From Paraburkholderia azotifigens (lineage in GTDB: Bacteria > Pseudomonadota > Gammaproteobacteria > Burkholderiales > Burkholderiaceae): DNA of 64,000 nucleotides. Positions 25,686-35,116 of this stretch are shown piece after piece. The stretch is from NCBI RefSeq assembly GCF_007995085.1, contig NZ_VOQS01000003.1, positions 1,860,001 through 1,924,000 of the forward strand. Reading direction: 5' to 3'. A model generated the notes under the pieces. That model saw only the letters and a program-made list of their open reading frames with translations, was not told the origin of the DNA and ran no database searches. Position 1 is the first letter of the stretch. Each line of letters starts with the position of its first letter. Made by a program: the position numbers and the translations under genes.

Positions 25686-27404
25686 TCACTCTGCTGGCAA
25701 AGCTCTTTCGGCCAGCGCATCGCGCACCGCTTCAACAACGCCGCTCCAGTCGCCTAGCGTCGCTTGCCGGAACAGTTTCGCACCCGGATACCATGGACTG
25801 TCCGTGCGATCGAGCAGCCATCGCCAGCACGTATCGAGGCGATTCATGATCCACACTTCCTTACCCAGCGCGCCTGCCAGATGGGCGACAGCGGTATCGA
25901 CGGTAATGACGAGATCGAGGTTATCGACGAAAGCAGCCGTGTCGGCGAAATCGTCGAACTCGTCCGTGTGATCGACCACGCGGCTCGCCAACTCGGGCCG
26001 CTCGCGCAACCGCAATGCGGCAGGGCCTTTTTGCAGGCTGTAGAAGCGCACAGTCGGCACGTCCAGAATCGGCTTCAGCGTGTCGAGCGCCATCGAACGC
26101 CGCGAATCGGTCTTTCTCAACTCCGCGACATGCGGACGATTCCCGCCCGCCCACACGATACCCACTTTCAGCGCGGCGCTTCCTTCGGAGGCGAGCCGTT
26201 CCGCCCAACTTTTCGCGGCGATATGGTCCGCGAAAAGATAGGGCGTCGTGGATGGAATGCTCGTCAGATCGGTGCCGAATGCGAGCGGCAGACTCAGCAG
26301 CGGCGCCTGACAATCGAACGCCGGCACAGGCTGGCCCTGCTCGACGAGTTCGGTGACGCCATCGAGCGTCGCGAGCAGCCGCATCAGTTCCTTCGGCACT
26401 TCGAGTATGACTCTCGCGCCTCTGGCTGCGACGAGGGGCGCATAACGGCAGAACTGCAGCGTGTCGCCGAGGCCCTGTTCCGCATGCAACAGGATCGTTC
26501 TGCCCTCAAGCGGGAAATCGCCCAGCCATAGCGGTTGCGTAAAGCCGCGCTGCGAGGCCGCGATGCGGTGGCGTTGCCATCGCCATTCGTATTCTCGCCA
26601 GCCCTGTTCGAGCTGGCCCGTTTGCAGCAGGCACAACGCGTAGTTCCAGTGTGCTTCGGCAGAATCGGGAGCCAGCGATAGCGCTCGTTCGTAGGAACGC
26701 AGCGCTTCGTCATGCTGTTTCGAGTCGACGAACGCGAGGCCGAGATTGTTCCAGGCATCGGCGAAATGCGGCGCGAGTTCGAGTGCACGCTGATAACTCG
26801 CCTGCGCGTCGAGCGGACGATTCATATCGCTCAGCGCATTGGCGCGATTGCTCCACGCTTCGGCATAGCTGGACTGCAAGGCGATGGCCTGATTGCAATT
26901 CGTCATCGCCTCTGCGGGGCGGTCGAGGTCGCGCAATACACACGCACGGTTGTTCCAAGCCTGTGCGAGTTCGGGCTGCAACGCGAGCGCCTTGTCGAAA
27001 CTCTCCAGTGCTTCTGCCGGGCGGTCGAGACCGGCCAATGCGTTGCCGCGATTGTTCAGGGCGTCGGCGAAAGCGGGTTGCAGCGCCAGCGCGCGATTCG
27101 CACTTGCCAGACCTTCCCCGAAGCGGCGCTGCGCGTTGTAGGAATAGGCGAGATTCGAGTGAAGCGGTGCGTGCCTGCTGTTGATCGAGATGGCCTTCTT
27201 CAGCAGTTCGATGCCCTCGCCGATGCGTCCCGTCTGCAGCGCCAGCGCGCCGAGCAACTGGAGTGCATCGAGGTGCATGGGGCGCTCAGCCAGGATCTCG
27301 CGATAGATCTCTTCTGCTTCGGCATGCGCTCCGTTCTGCTGCATGGCGACGGCCTGATGCAGCAATGCATCCAGACGGCGCTGTTGTGCGTTTGGCTTGC
27401 TCAT
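25686..27404 (-). CDS. TPR-repeat protein with a glycosyltransferase-9-like C-terminal domain
   Basis: A 572-residue protein when started at 27404 (MSKPNAQQRRLD); an earlier in-frame start at 27485 is possible but adds unlikely sequence. Residues about 5-290 hold seven or more tetratricopeptide repeats (for example ALALQPAFADALNNRGNAL). The C-terminal part (about 310-570) resembles heptosyltransferase-like domains: ILLHAEQGLGDTLQFCRYAP, KVGIVWAGGNRPH and LVITVDTAVAHLAGALGKEV, the donor-binding DT.VAHLAGALG motif. Such proteins are thought to modify proteins or surface glycans. There is no signal peptide. Confidence 0.88.
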   Translation of the reverse strand: MSKPNAQQRRLDALLHQAVAMQQNGAHAEAEEIYREILAERPMHLDALQLLGALALQTGRIGEGIELLKKAISINSRHAPLHSNLAYSYNAQRRFGEGLASANRALALQPAFADALNNRGNALAGLDRPAEALESFDKALALQPELAQAWNNRACVLRDLDRPAEAMTNCNQAIALQSSYAEAWSNRANALSDMNRPLDAQASYQRALELAPHFADAWNNLGLAFVDSKQHDEALRSYERALSLAPDSAEAHWNYALCLLQTGQLEQGWREYEWRWQRHRIAASQRGFTQPLWLGDFPLEGRTILLHAEQGLGDTLQFCRYAPLVAARGARVILEVPKELMRLLATLDGVTELVEQGQPVPAFDCQAPLLSLPLAFGTDLTSIPSTTPYLFADHIAAKSWAERLASEGSAALKVGIVWAGGNRPHVAELRKTDSRRSMALDTLKPILDVPTVRFYSLQKGPAALRLRERPELASRVVDHTDEFDDFADTAAFVDNLDLVITVDTAVAHLAGALGKEVWIMNRLDTCWRWLLDRTDSPWYPGAKLFRQATLGDWSGVVEAVRDALAERALPAE

Positions 27405-27544
27405 AAAAGGTGAAGGGTGCGGCGGCGCTTCGAGGTTTCGACAATCGAGGCGCCGGGTTGGTCCAGGGGCGAAAGAATACGGCAATTATCGCCAAAGAGC
27501 GCGGCTCCGCCGCCACGTCGCGTTCGCGGCGGCAGAATGCCCAG

Positions 27545-29023
27545 TCACGGCGACTGGATCTGTATGGGAGCGCCAGGCTTGCCCGACGTTTGCGGGGCGA
27601 CCACGAGATAGCGGCGCTTGTCGTCGGCATTGACCATACCCGGGGTGATGAGCTGGCGGATCTGCCCGAGCGCATTGACGATCGCCGAGCCCGCCGGATT
27701 GGACATGAAATTCGCGAGCACCTGCAGGTCGCCTGTGCCATCGCGGTTATCGGCGAGAGCCAGGACGTAGGGCTGCTTCGGTTGCAGGCCGGTGACGGCG
27801 GCCTGGAGAACCTGCACGAGGCCCTGGTCGAACAGCGCGACGGTCGTAGGCGCACGGGAGGCATCCGCCGTCTTGCCCGTTCCCACCGGCACCAGCACGA
27901 TGTGCACGCTCTGGCCGGCGAGGCCGAGCGTCTGCAGGTTCTGCGTCGCATCGCCTTCTCCTACTGCGTTCGGCACGTAGGTGACGGCCTGCGGCGCCTG
28001 GCCAATCGGCACGGTTGCGATGACCGTGTTGGTCAGCGTGTCGATCGCGGTCATCGCGTCGGCGTTCTCGAGCCCGACATAGATGCGGCTGCCGTCGCCC
28101 GACGGCCATAAGCCGTGCGGCAGGCTGCCGACAGGTATCGTCGCGACCTGCGAGAAGTCGTCGGTTCGAAATACCTTGACCACATTCAGGCCTCCGACAC
28201 TGACGTACGCAAACGTGCCCTTCGCGTTATGCACGATGTTCACGTGATTCGTGATCGGGCCGGTGTCGAGCGTCCTGATCGGCGCGAACGGCGGCCTTGC
28301 ATCGAACACCTGGACCTTGCCGGTGTCCTTGAGCGTGAACCAGACCTGCGTGCCGTCGGGCGTTGCCGCCAGGTCGGGACAGAAGGGGCTCGCCTGCGCG
28401 ACCGTGCCGACGATCTTGTGGTCGGCCACGGACACCACCTCGATCTCCGGGTTGAAGGACGAACAGACATAACCGTACTTCCCGTCCGGCGAGAATATCT
28501 GCATGCCGGGGCCGGGCGGGACGGTAATGCGTGTTTTCTCTTCGTATGTTTTTCCGTCGAGCACCGCGACGTAGTTTTCGCCTCGCACGGTCACCCAGAC
28601 TTCTTTTCCGTCGGGCGTGAAGAACGCCTCGTGCGGAGAGCGGCCGACGTAGGTGACATGCTTGACGGCGTTCGTCTGCGTGTCGATGAACGAAACCGAG
28701 TTCGATCCGATCGAGACAACCGCGATCGTGTGATGGTCGGGCGAGAAACCCATGCCGTGCACGAGCAATTGACCTTTGTACAACGGACTGAAATTGCCCG
28801 GCGACGGATCGCCGAGACGGATCAGGCCGAGGAGCTTGTTGTCGGCAGGATCGATCACCGACACCGTGTTCGAGAACTGCTCGGCGGCGTACACGCGATC
28901 GTGGTGGCTGACGGGAATGTCGGGATCGGACTGCGAGCCGGGCGCCTGGCCCGCCCACGCGAACTGCACCGTCACGAGCGCGGCGGCAGACAACGCGAGG
29001 GTGACGATCGAATGGCGATTCAT
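27545..29023 (-). CDS. YncE-type beta-propeller exported protein
   Basis: A 492-residue protein with a signal peptide (MNRHSIVTLALSAAALVTVQ). AGGGG precedes the ATG at 29023. From about residue 45 to 330 there are repeating seven-bladed beta-propeller units (NTVSVIDPADNKLLGLIRLG, VSFIDTQTNAVKHV, VAVLDGKTYEEKTRI, EVVSVADHKIVGTV, MTAIDTLTNTVIATVPIG). A further C-terminal domain of about 150 residues has an all-beta look. Its start overlaps the stop of the DUF305 gene by four bases (ATGA), so translation is coupled. The pair may act in the periplasm; metal or oxidative stress is a guess based on DUF305 relatives. Confidence 0.88.
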   Translation of the reverse strand: MNRHSIVTLALSAAALVTVQFAWAGQAPGSQSDPDIPVSHHDRVYAAEQFSNTVSVIDPADNKLLGLIRLGDPSPGNFSPLYKGQLLVHGMGFSPDHHTIAVVSIGSNSVSFIDTQTNAVKHVTYVGRSPHEAFFTPDGKEVWVTVRGENYVAVLDGKTYEEKTRITVPPGPGMQIFSPDGKYGYVCSSFNPEIEVVSVADHKIVGTVAQASPFCPDLAATPDGTQVWFTLKDTGKVQVFDARPPFAPIRTLDTGPITNHVNIVHNAKGTFAYVSVGGLNVVKVFRTDDFSQVATIPVGSLPHGLWPSGDGSRIYVGLENADAMTAIDTLTNTVIATVPIGQAPQAVTYVPNAVGEGDATQNLQTLGLAGQSVHIVLVPVGTGKTADASRAPTTVALFDQGLVQVLQAAVTGLQPKQPYVLALADNRDGTGDLQVLANFMSNPAGSAIVNALGQIRQLITPGMVNADDKRRYLVVAPQTSGKPGAPIQIQSP

Positions 29024-29520
29024 TGTTGTTCCCCTTGCATCGGGTTCGGCATGTTCATCTGCATGCCGTGGCCGGGCGTCGCGTGACGAGGAGCGGCGGG
29101 CATCGAAGCGGGCTTTTGCTGGTCCCGAGCGGGGGCAGGGGCCGGCAACGGTAGCCCGAGCGCAACGTGCATGGCGACGATTTCCTGCTGCTGCTCGACG
29201 ACGATCTCCTGCGCGATGCGGCGTAGCTGTTCGTTGCGTCCGTAGCGCAGTTCGGCCTGCGCCATGTCGATGGCGCCTTGATGGTGAGGCACCATCGTGG
29301 CGACAAAATCGCGATCGACGTCGCCCGTCGGTTTCGTGGACATGCCGTCCATCATTCTTGTCATGGCGGCATCGTTTTCCGCGAGGAAGGGCGCTTCGTC
29401 GGACGTTGCAGAGGGCTGGGGTCCGGCAGCGAATGCAGGCGAATTGCAAGGCGCTGAGATTGCGAGAGCAACGATGGCGTTCAGAAGCGCCGGCACCGCA
29501 CGAAGACTTGAAGTACGCAC
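29020..29520 (-). CDS. DUF305 family exported protein
   Basis: A 166-residue exported protein. A signal peptide covers about residues 1-32. The DUF305 core is visible as FLAENDAAMTRMMDGM and DFVATMVPHHQGAIDMAQAE, with further EQLRRIAQEIVVEQQQEI. The HH pair and Met-rich C-terminus (HGMQMNMPNPMQ) resemble CopM-like copper-binding members, so periplasmic metal binding is plausible. It is the first gene of a two-gene transcript with the beta-propeller protein. Confidence 0.9.
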   Translation of the reverse strand: MRTSSLRAVPALLNAIVALAISAPCNSPAFAAGPQPSATSDEAPFLAENDAAMTRMMDGMSTKPTGDVDRDFVATMVPHHQGAIDMAQAELRYGRNEQLRRIAQEIVVEQQQEIVAMHVALGLPLPAPAPARDQQKPASMPAAPRHATPGHGMQMNMPNPMQGEQQ

Positions 29521-29692
29521 GATGGTTCTCCCGTTGTGACGAACCGGTATCTCACTGGTTTAGCGCGCGGATGACGGTTGCAGCGCGAATGGGCAGTTGC
29601 GGCATCGCCTGTCGAGTGCCGTCAACGGCTCACGGGTGAACTATCGCGCAGGTCATCGGATCGTGCAGGGATGGTGATTCCCTCCACGCGTT

Positions 29693-30676
29693 TCAAGCAG
29701 ACCCTCGAGCCTTCTTTCGCGACGCGGCGCGCTTCGCCTCGGCGGGTGCCTGAACCTTGCGATCGCCTGACGTGCGGCTCTTCACGTGATCGATGAACGC
29801 GCGCAACTTCGGCATGATCTGGCGGCGGCCCGGATAGCAGAGAAATACGCCCGGCCTCACGGGCGCGTACGCCTCCAGCACGTGTATGAGTTTTCCCGCT
29901 TTCAACCCGGCAATTGCGAGCGGCTCGGGTAGCTGGGCAAGGCCCAGGCCTTCTGTCGCTGCACCCAGCATGGTGGAGAAGTCATTGGCGATGAGCGGGC
30001 CGGATACAGCGATCTCGACGGCCTGGCCATTGTCGTCGAACGACCATAGCGCAAGCGCGCCGTTGGATCGACGCCACCGCAAGCATGCGTGCGTGCGCAG
30101 ATCGTCGGTGTGTTCCGGCCGGCCGTGCTCCGCGAAGTAGGCAGGACTACCGACGACGATCAGACGGAACGGCGGCGTCAACGGCACGGCGACCATATCG
30201 GGCGCGACGAGATGCCCCAGCCGGACGGCGGCATCGAATCCTTCAGCCGCCAGATCGATCACTTCCTTGCTCGCGGCCAGCTCTACCTCGACCTCTGGAT
30301 AGGCCCGGCAGAAGGATACGATCAGCGGCTCCAGCAGAATGGGGATGACCGCGCGCGGCACCGAGAGACGCAGCAATCCGGACGGCCGCTGGCCGAGCCC
30401 GCGCGCAATTTCACTGGCCGCGACCAGTTCCTCGAAGGCGGGCTTGGCGCGCGCGAGAAACCGTTCGCCGGCTTCCGTCAAACCGACGCTGCGCGTGGTG
30501 CGGATGAAGAGCACGGCGCCAAGGCGCGCTTCGAGTACACGCACCGTCTGGCTGATCGCCGACGGCGTCACGCCAAGTTCCGCGGCTGCCTTGCGGAAAC
30601 TGCGATGCTGGGCAACGCTGAGGAACACCTCCACGCCGTCGAGTGCGCCCTGCCTGACTGTGAAGTTCTGCTTCAT
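29693..30676 (-). CDS. LysR-family transcriptional regulator
   Basis: A 327-residue regulator. The N-terminal winged helix-turn-helix (about 10-70) has VEVFLSVAQHRSFRKAAAEL and GVTPSAISQTVRVLEARLG. The effector domain (about 100-300) follows the periplasmic-binding fold, with LRLSVPRAVIPILLEPLI and a conserved DAAVRLGHL. The last 25 residues are a lysine/alanine-rich tail, unusual in length. It is divergent from the methyltransferase gene at 30761, which it may control through the 84-base shared upstream region. Confidence 0.93.
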   Translation of the reverse strand: MKQNFTVRQGALDGVEVFLSVAQHRSFRKAAAELGVTPSAISQTVRVLEARLGAVLFIRTTRSVGLTEAGERFLARAKPAFEELVAASEIARGLGQRPSGLLRLSVPRAVIPILLEPLIVSFCRAYPEVEVELAASKEVIDLAAEGFDAAVRLGHLVAPDMVAVPLTPPFRLIVVGSPAYFAEHGRPEHTDDLRTHACLRWRRSNGALALWSFDDNGQAVEIAVSGPLIANDFSTMLGAATEGLGLAQLPEPLAIAGLKAGKLIHVLEAYAPVRPGVFLCYPGRRQIMPKLRAFIDHVKSRTSGDRKVQAPAEAKRAASRKKARGSA

Positions 30677-30760
30677 AGCCTGTCAACATTGTGATGAATA
30701 GTCGCTCGCCAAAGTCGATGGTACCTTGGCCGCAGCATTTCGTGAGTGAGGAGTTCTGTC

Positions 30761-31579
30761 ATGACCGACGTACTGGATGGCGTGCGCGATCACTATCGCG
30801 CGACTGGCCTGACCGAGCGGCTGAAGATCGCGCTCGAGGTGTTCGGGCGGGAGGATCAGCCGCTTACGCTGAAGCAACTGGGCGTCCTCGATCACTTCCA
30901 CACGCGCGGGCTTGCCGCCACGGCCGATCTTGCGCAACTGGCGGGAATCTCGGCGGGCATGTCGGTGCTGGACGTCGGTTCGGGCGTCGGCGGGCCCGCC
31001 CGTTTTCTCGCGGCAACGTATGGCTGCCGGGTGACGGGTGTCGATCTCAGCGAGCCGTTCGTCGATGCCGCGCGCTATCTGACGCAGCGCACCGGGCAGA
31101 GCGAACGGGTGTCGTTCCAGGCGGGCAGCGCGCTGGATCTTCCCTTCGACGGCAACGCTTTCGACGCCGCATTGCTGCAGCACGTGGCGATGAATATCGC
31201 CGCGCGTGCGCAGCTATACAGCGAGATCCGGCGCGTGCTGAAACCGGGCGGCCGATTCGCCACGTACGACGTCGTCGCGAACGGCGGCGAGCCGTACTAT
31301 CCCGTTCCGTGGGCGCGAACGCCGGCAACGAGCTTTCTGATGACAGCCGATGCAACCCGCGAGGCAATCGAACAAGCCGGTTTCCGCACGCTGACATGGC
31401 AGAACGACAGCGAGGCGGCAAAGGCGTGGTTCGCCGAACTGCGTGCGTCGGGGCCACCGCCCTCGCCGAATCTCGGCGTCGTGATGGGACCGGACTTCGC
31501 GGAGTTGACCGCCAACCTGGGGCGCAATCTCATGGAAGGCAGGCTCGGCATTCTCACTGCCGTGTTCGAGGCGGCTTGA
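30761..31579 (+). CDS. SAM-dependent methyltransferase
   Basis: A 272-residue class I methyltransferase. The start at 30761 (MTDVLDGV) follows GAGGAG; an ATG five codons upstream is less likely. The SAM-binding motif I is VLDVGSGVGGPARFLAA, followed by GVDLS, the motif II region LPFDGNAFDAALLQHV and post-II RVLKPGGRFATYD. It looks like the UbiE/sterol/tocopherol methyltransferase group acting on small molecules. Its stop overlaps the start of the next gene (TGATG), so the two are translationally coupled. Confidence 0.92.
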   Translation: MTDVLDGVRDHYRATGLTERLKIALEVFGREDQPLTLKQLGVLDHFHTRGLAATADLAQLAGISAGMSVLDVGSGVGGPARFLAATYGCRVTGVDLSEPFVDAARYLTQRTGQSERVSFQAGSALDLPFDGNAFDAALLQHVAMNIAARAQLYSEIRRVLKPGGRFATYDVVANGGEPYYPVPWARTPATSFLMTADATREAIEQAGFRTLTWQNDSEAAKAWFAELRASGPPPSPNLGVVMGPDFAELTANLGRNLMEGRLGILTAVFEAA

Positions 31580-31980
31580 TGAAGCGCCTTGTTCTCAATC
31601 TGGCCACTGCCTCCGTGTTGCTCGCTTTCGCTGGAGTGTCCATGGCGCAAACCTCTTCGATGCCGACCACGCCCGCCACGAAGATGCTGGCGATCGGCAC
31701 CTTTGCGCCGGGCACGGACATGCAACGCGTCCAACGCATTCTTCCGATGGAAGTTCGCGAGACGGCGCAGCTTTATCTGGAGGGCAAGATCGACCAGTGG
31801 TATTCGCTGGAGGATCGGGCCGGGGTGGTGTTCATCCTGAACGTGACGGATGCGGGTCAGGCGCATGACATGCTCGAAGCGCTTCCGTTGGGGAAGGCGC
31901 ACCTGATGACATTCTCGCTTCTGCCGATTGGCCCGCTGAATCCGCTGCGTCAGCTTTTGAATCCGCCTTCTGCCCAATAG
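31579..31980 (+). CDS. Exported protein with a muconolactone isomerase-like domain
   Basis: A 133-residue protein with a signal peptide (MKRLVLNLATASVLLAFAGV, cleavage near SMA). The mature part (MLAIGTFAPGTDMQRVQRIL, WYSLEDRAGVVFILNVTDA, LPLGKAHLMTFSLLPIGPL) resembles the ferredoxin-like dimeric barrel of muconolactone-isomerase-type proteins. It overlaps the methyltransferase stop codon by one base. The function is unknown. Confidence 0.75.
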   Translation: MKRLVLNLATASVLLAFAGVSMAQTSSMPTTPATKMLAIGTFAPGTDMQRVQRILPMEVRETAQLYLEGKIDQWYSLEDRAGVVFILNVTDAGQAHDMLEALPLGKAHLMTFSLLPIGPLNPLRQLLNPPSAQ

Positions 31981-32020
31981 AAAACGGCTGACCCTCGTGT
32001 GCCACTCGCCCTTGTCGTGC

Positions 32021-32284
32021 TCAGGAGATCACTCTGTCGTCGATTGCACGCTGTGCGGCGCTGCATCCTGCCGCCAACGCGTCGTCTGCCGTACCGAACA
32101 CGCGATTGTCTTCGGCGACGAGGCGAATCGGCAGGCCTATCGGCCTTCTTGGCTCCGCCGTGCAGACGCTTACCACGGCGACGTAGCCGACGGGAGGCCC
32201 ATAGGTGAATTCGCTCGACACAGCCCGCACGGAATCGAGCTGCACGGTGACCTCAAAGCCTTTGTACGAGAAGATCTTTTCCAT
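32021..32284 (-). CDS. Small conserved-looking hypothetical protein
   Basis: An 87-residue frame with GGAG 8 bases before the ATG. The sequence (MEKIFSYKGFEVTVQLDSVR ... FTYGPPVGYVAVVSVCTAE, RLVAEDNRVFGTADDALAAG) has regular alternating strands and a final helix, like many single-domain proteins of Burkholderia. No signal peptide. It is convergent with the preceding gene and stands alone. Family not recognised. Confidence 0.65.
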   Translation of the reverse strand: MEKIFSYKGFEVTVQLDSVRAVSSEFTYGPPVGYVAVVSVCTAEPRRPIGLPIRLVAEDNRVFGTADDALAAGCSAAQRAIDDRVIS

Positions 32285-32473
32285 TGATTCGCTCCGAGCC
32301 TGGCAGAGCGCGAGCCGGTCAACCGATACCGGCTTGCTGACAGCGTCGCCGTGTGCCGCGTGAACCGGACGCCAGCAACAAACTTAAAGATGCTGGTCTG
32401 AAAAATCAAATAGATTCGGTGAGGAAGCCGTCGGCCGGGCGGATCGAACCGCTTCGGCCTGACGTCGACACGT

Positions 32474-33229
32474 TCAAACGAGCGAGGTTTCCTTGCTCGT
32501 TTTTCCTTTGATCAGTCCGCGCAGGCGAGGGCGCGCGTCTTGCGAATCCTGCGGGGCGCGGTCGCGCAGCAGCACGGGCATCAAACGCCGGCTGGCCGTC
32601 TGCGCCGCCCATTCGCAATACGCGGCGCTGCCGAGCACCCAGCCCTTGAGCGCCGATTGCATCAGGTCGTCGACTGCGCCTTCGTCAACAGGCTGTGCGC
32701 CCAGATTGCGGTAAGCCTGCTGGCGCTCGATCGCCGTATCGCCCAGCGCCCGGTAGAGCGGATGGTCCTTGATGAAGCTGTCGACGCGCAGCCCGACATG
32801 GTGCGTGTAGCTCGACCACGGGTAGTTTCCCGGTTCGGCCACGAGGCGGTTGCGCACGGGCGCCTGATCGATGATCTGGCTCGCGAGCAGGAAATAGCGG
32901 TCGGGCTCGATCACCGTTGCCCGGTATCCGCCACGCCATACCGTGCCGCGGCGGCCATGGCGGCGGTTGAACGTCTCGACATAGCGACGCCCGACGGCCT
33001 GCATCGCCATGGCGATGCTCGATTCGTATGAAGGTGTGACGAGGAACTGCACCGCGTCGGGCATGAGCACCCACGCGTGAACTGCCAGATCGGCGACGCG
33101 CGCTGCGTCCGCGAGGCAGGCGAGGAAGTACAGGTAGTCTCCTTCGTCGAGGAATGCGGGCCCCGTGAGCCCCTGCAAGATAACGTGCTGCGGTTGTTCT
33201 GGGACGTAGTGCCGTGCAAGCCGTGTCAT
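32474..33229 (-). CDS. REP-associated tyrosine transposase (RAYT)-like protein, HUH motif lost
   Basis: A 251-residue protein with the Y1 transposase fold of RAYT proteins: ARHYVPEQPQHVILQGL at the start, VHAWVLMPDAVQFLVTP, AVGRRYVETFNRRHGRRGTVW with the tyrosine, and PVRNRLVAEPGNYPWSSY. In active members the strand after LMP reads NHxH, supplying the metal-binding HUH histidines. Here that position is DAVQF, so both histidines are gone. The gene is otherwise intact with a long C-terminal region, and no REP-like flanking repeats were spotted. It is probably a domesticated relative. Confidence 0.8.
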   Translation of the reverse strand: MTRLARHYVPEQPQHVILQGLTGPAFLDEGDYLYFLACLADAARVADLAVHAWVLMPDAVQFLVTPSYESSIAMAMQAVGRRYVETFNRRHGRRGTVWRGGYRATVIEPDRYFLLASQIIDQAPVRNRLVAEPGNYPWSSYTHHVGLRVDSFIKDHPLYRALGDTAIERQQAYRNLGAQPVDEGAVDDLMQSALKGWVLGSAAYCEWAAQTASRRLMPVLLRDRAPQDSQDARPRLRGLIKGKTSKETSLV

Positions 33230-33683
33230 GCTGAATTAACCGGAAATCCGATGTGAGAAAGCGATCCGACAGGTATCGGTCGCGTGACGATGCGTAACGC
33301 GGGTATTGAACGAAATACTAGCGGTCACGTGCGCGCGTTTACATCGCGAATAGGCCTTTTTTCTGGCCTCTTTTCGTCGATTTGACGGTCGCGGCGCGAG
33401 TTGTTTTTATGTCGCCGCTGAATAGGAACGCCCCGTTGTACGGGTACTTTTTTTGCGCATCATCAGGCACCAATAATTCTGTCGGCGCGGCCGTGCCGGA
33501 GCGGTCGGAAGTGTCCCTGATTTTTTATCTGAATCCGCCTGAACAGGTCGAAGAGTCGGGCGTCATGCCGTTCGAAAATGTAATCAATAGTCATCCGAAC
33601 GAGAGGATCGATCCCGTGCTGCTTCAGCAGAGTGCGAAGACGCCGGTCATCGATGCCCCTTCGGAACGGGGATGTGCGTCGGG
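33230..33683. other. Intergenic region, possible very small protein
   Basis: A 450-base gap. A minus-strand frame 33463-33594 could encode 43 residues (MTIDYIFERHDARLFDLFRR, then IQIKN) but has no clear ribosome site. AT-rich segments near 33350-33380 could hold promoters. No family match is recognised. Confidence 0.3.
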
Positions 33684-34097
33684 TCAGCCAGCCGGGATGA
33701 AACGGAGTGTACCCGCCCGACGCGCAGGCCCGCCCGTGTCGTTCGGATGATGGATGCCATCCATGACAGGCACCTCGGCGAAATCGAAAGGGCTGACTCC
33801 GTCCAGGCAAGCGACGTTCACACCGAACAGATTCGGGTTGGAGCGCCGCTGAAGATGGGTGCTTATTCCGCAGCGTGAGCAGAAGAAGTGCTGCGCCGAT
33901 CCCGTGTTGAAGCGGTAACGGGTGAGCGCATCTTCGCCTTGCATAAATCTGATTCCACCCGTCTCGACCGCGACGACAACGGCGCCTCGCATCCGGCAAT
34001 AAGAACAGTTGCAGCGGCGGATCGAATGGAAGCCGTCGCTGAGCGTCACTTCGAATCGCACCGCACCGCAATGGCACTGACCAGTCCGATTGTTCAT
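33684..34097 (-). CDS. GFA-domain (CENP-V/Gfa-like) zinc protein
   Basis: A 137-residue protein of the glutathione-dependent formaldehyde-activating enzyme (GFA) family. The start at 34097 has AGGAAAGGAAAC upstream. Zinc ligands are complete: CHCGAVRFEV near residue 9, the CNCSYCRMRG cluster near 30, and FFCSRCGIST near 74. Family members include Gfa-like enzymes and many of unknown substrate. The length is normal. It lies 53 bases downstream of the EamA transporter on the same strand. Confidence 0.92.
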   Translation of the reverse strand: MNNRTGQCHCGAVRFEVTLSDGFHSIRRCNCSYCRMRGAVVVAVETGGIRFMQGEDALTRYRFNTGSAQHFFCSRCGISTHLQRRSNPNLFGVNVACLDGVSPFDFAEVPVMDGIHHPNDTGGPARRAGTLRFIPAG

Positions 34098-34150
34098 TGT
34101 TTCCTTTCCTGAAGATGCGGCCGCGCTCTCGCCCCGCCCACGCGTCGATC

Positions 34151-34993
34151 TCAAAGCCCGAGGCAAACCGCTCCAGCGGCGACGACCATGCACGCGAGCC
34201 AGCGCGGTCCGCTGACCGCTTCCCGCAGAAATGTCCGGCCGATCAGCACCGCGAACACCACGCTGGTCTCGCGCAGCGCCGATACGGCGCCCATTGCGCC
34301 CGACTGCAGCGCCCAGATCACGATGCCATACGCCGCAATCGACACCAGCCCGCCGACGAGCGACGTGCCGACCGACAGCGGCTCGGCGCGCAGCGGCTTC
34401 CATAGCGGCGCGAGGCCTCGCTTCGCGACGAACAGCACGGGCATCAGCCAGTAGAAGAGGAACATCCAGGCGGTGTAGCTGAGTGCCTCGCCGTTGGACA
34501 ACCTCACGCCGATGCCGTCGATCACCGTATAGAGCGCGATCGTCGCGCCCGTCGTCAGTGCGCCTAGCGCACCCGCGCGCGACACGTGCCGCCCCTGCAG
34601 TGCAATCGCGATGACGCCGCCCGAGATCATCGCGATCCCGAGCGCGTGCACGGGGCCGATCGCCTCATGCGCGAAAAGCGCGGCGCCGAGCGTGACGAGC
34701 AGCGGCGACGAGCCGCGCGCGATCGGATACGCCAGCGCCAGGTCGCTGCGGCGATACGACCGCACGAGGCTCACGTTGTAGACGATATGCACGAGCCCCG
34801 AGGCGATGATGTAGGGCCACGAGGCGTTTGCCGGCGACGGATTGAACACGACGACGAGCGTGGAGATCGCCGCGATGGCGATGCTCATCCAAGTCATGGA
34901 CGAGAACCGGTCGCGATTGCCGTGCAGCATTGCGTTCCAGCTCGCGTGGAGGATGGCGGCAAAGAGCACGATGCCGCCGGTGTAGCTGAGCAT
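34151..34993 (-). CDS. EamA/DMT-family transporter
   Basis: A 280-residue inner-membrane protein with ten hydrophobic spans in two five-helix halves, each starting with the EamA pattern (HASWNAMLHG in the first; the second half begins about residue 150). ALAYPIARGSSPLLVTLGA and ALRETSVVFAVLIGRTFLRE are the conserved loop-helix segments. It would export or import a small metabolite. The gene is divergent from a GcvA-like LysR gene that probably regulates it. Confidence 0.92.
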   Translation of the reverse strand: MLSYTGGIVLFAAILHASWNAMLHGNRDRFSSMTWMSIAIAAISTLVVVFNPSPANASWPYIIASGLVHIVYNVSLVRSYRRSDLALAYPIARGSSPLLVTLGAALFAHEAIGPVHALGIAMISGGVIAIALQGRHVSRAGALGALTTGATIALYTVIDGIGVRLSNGEALSYTAWMFLFYWLMPVLFVAKRGLAPLWKPLRAEPLSVGTSLVGGLVSIAAYGIVIWALQSGAMGAVSALRETSVVFAVLIGRTFLREAVSGPRWLACMVVAAGAVCLGL

Positions 34994-35116
34994 GCGGGCG
35001 TTGAGTCGAAAAGTGAGCGAAAGCGTCCAAGGGTACTGCGTGAAGAAGGATATCTATCTTGTGGCTCGCCAACAAACGAGATAAATTGCCAGTTCGCGTT
35101 AGATAAACTATTTCGA

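Noticed and set aside
34586..35116. N-terminal extension of the LysR gene to 34586
   Set aside because: The LysR helix-turn-helix begins at 35117; the upstream part is antisense to the EamA transporter and has no family signal.
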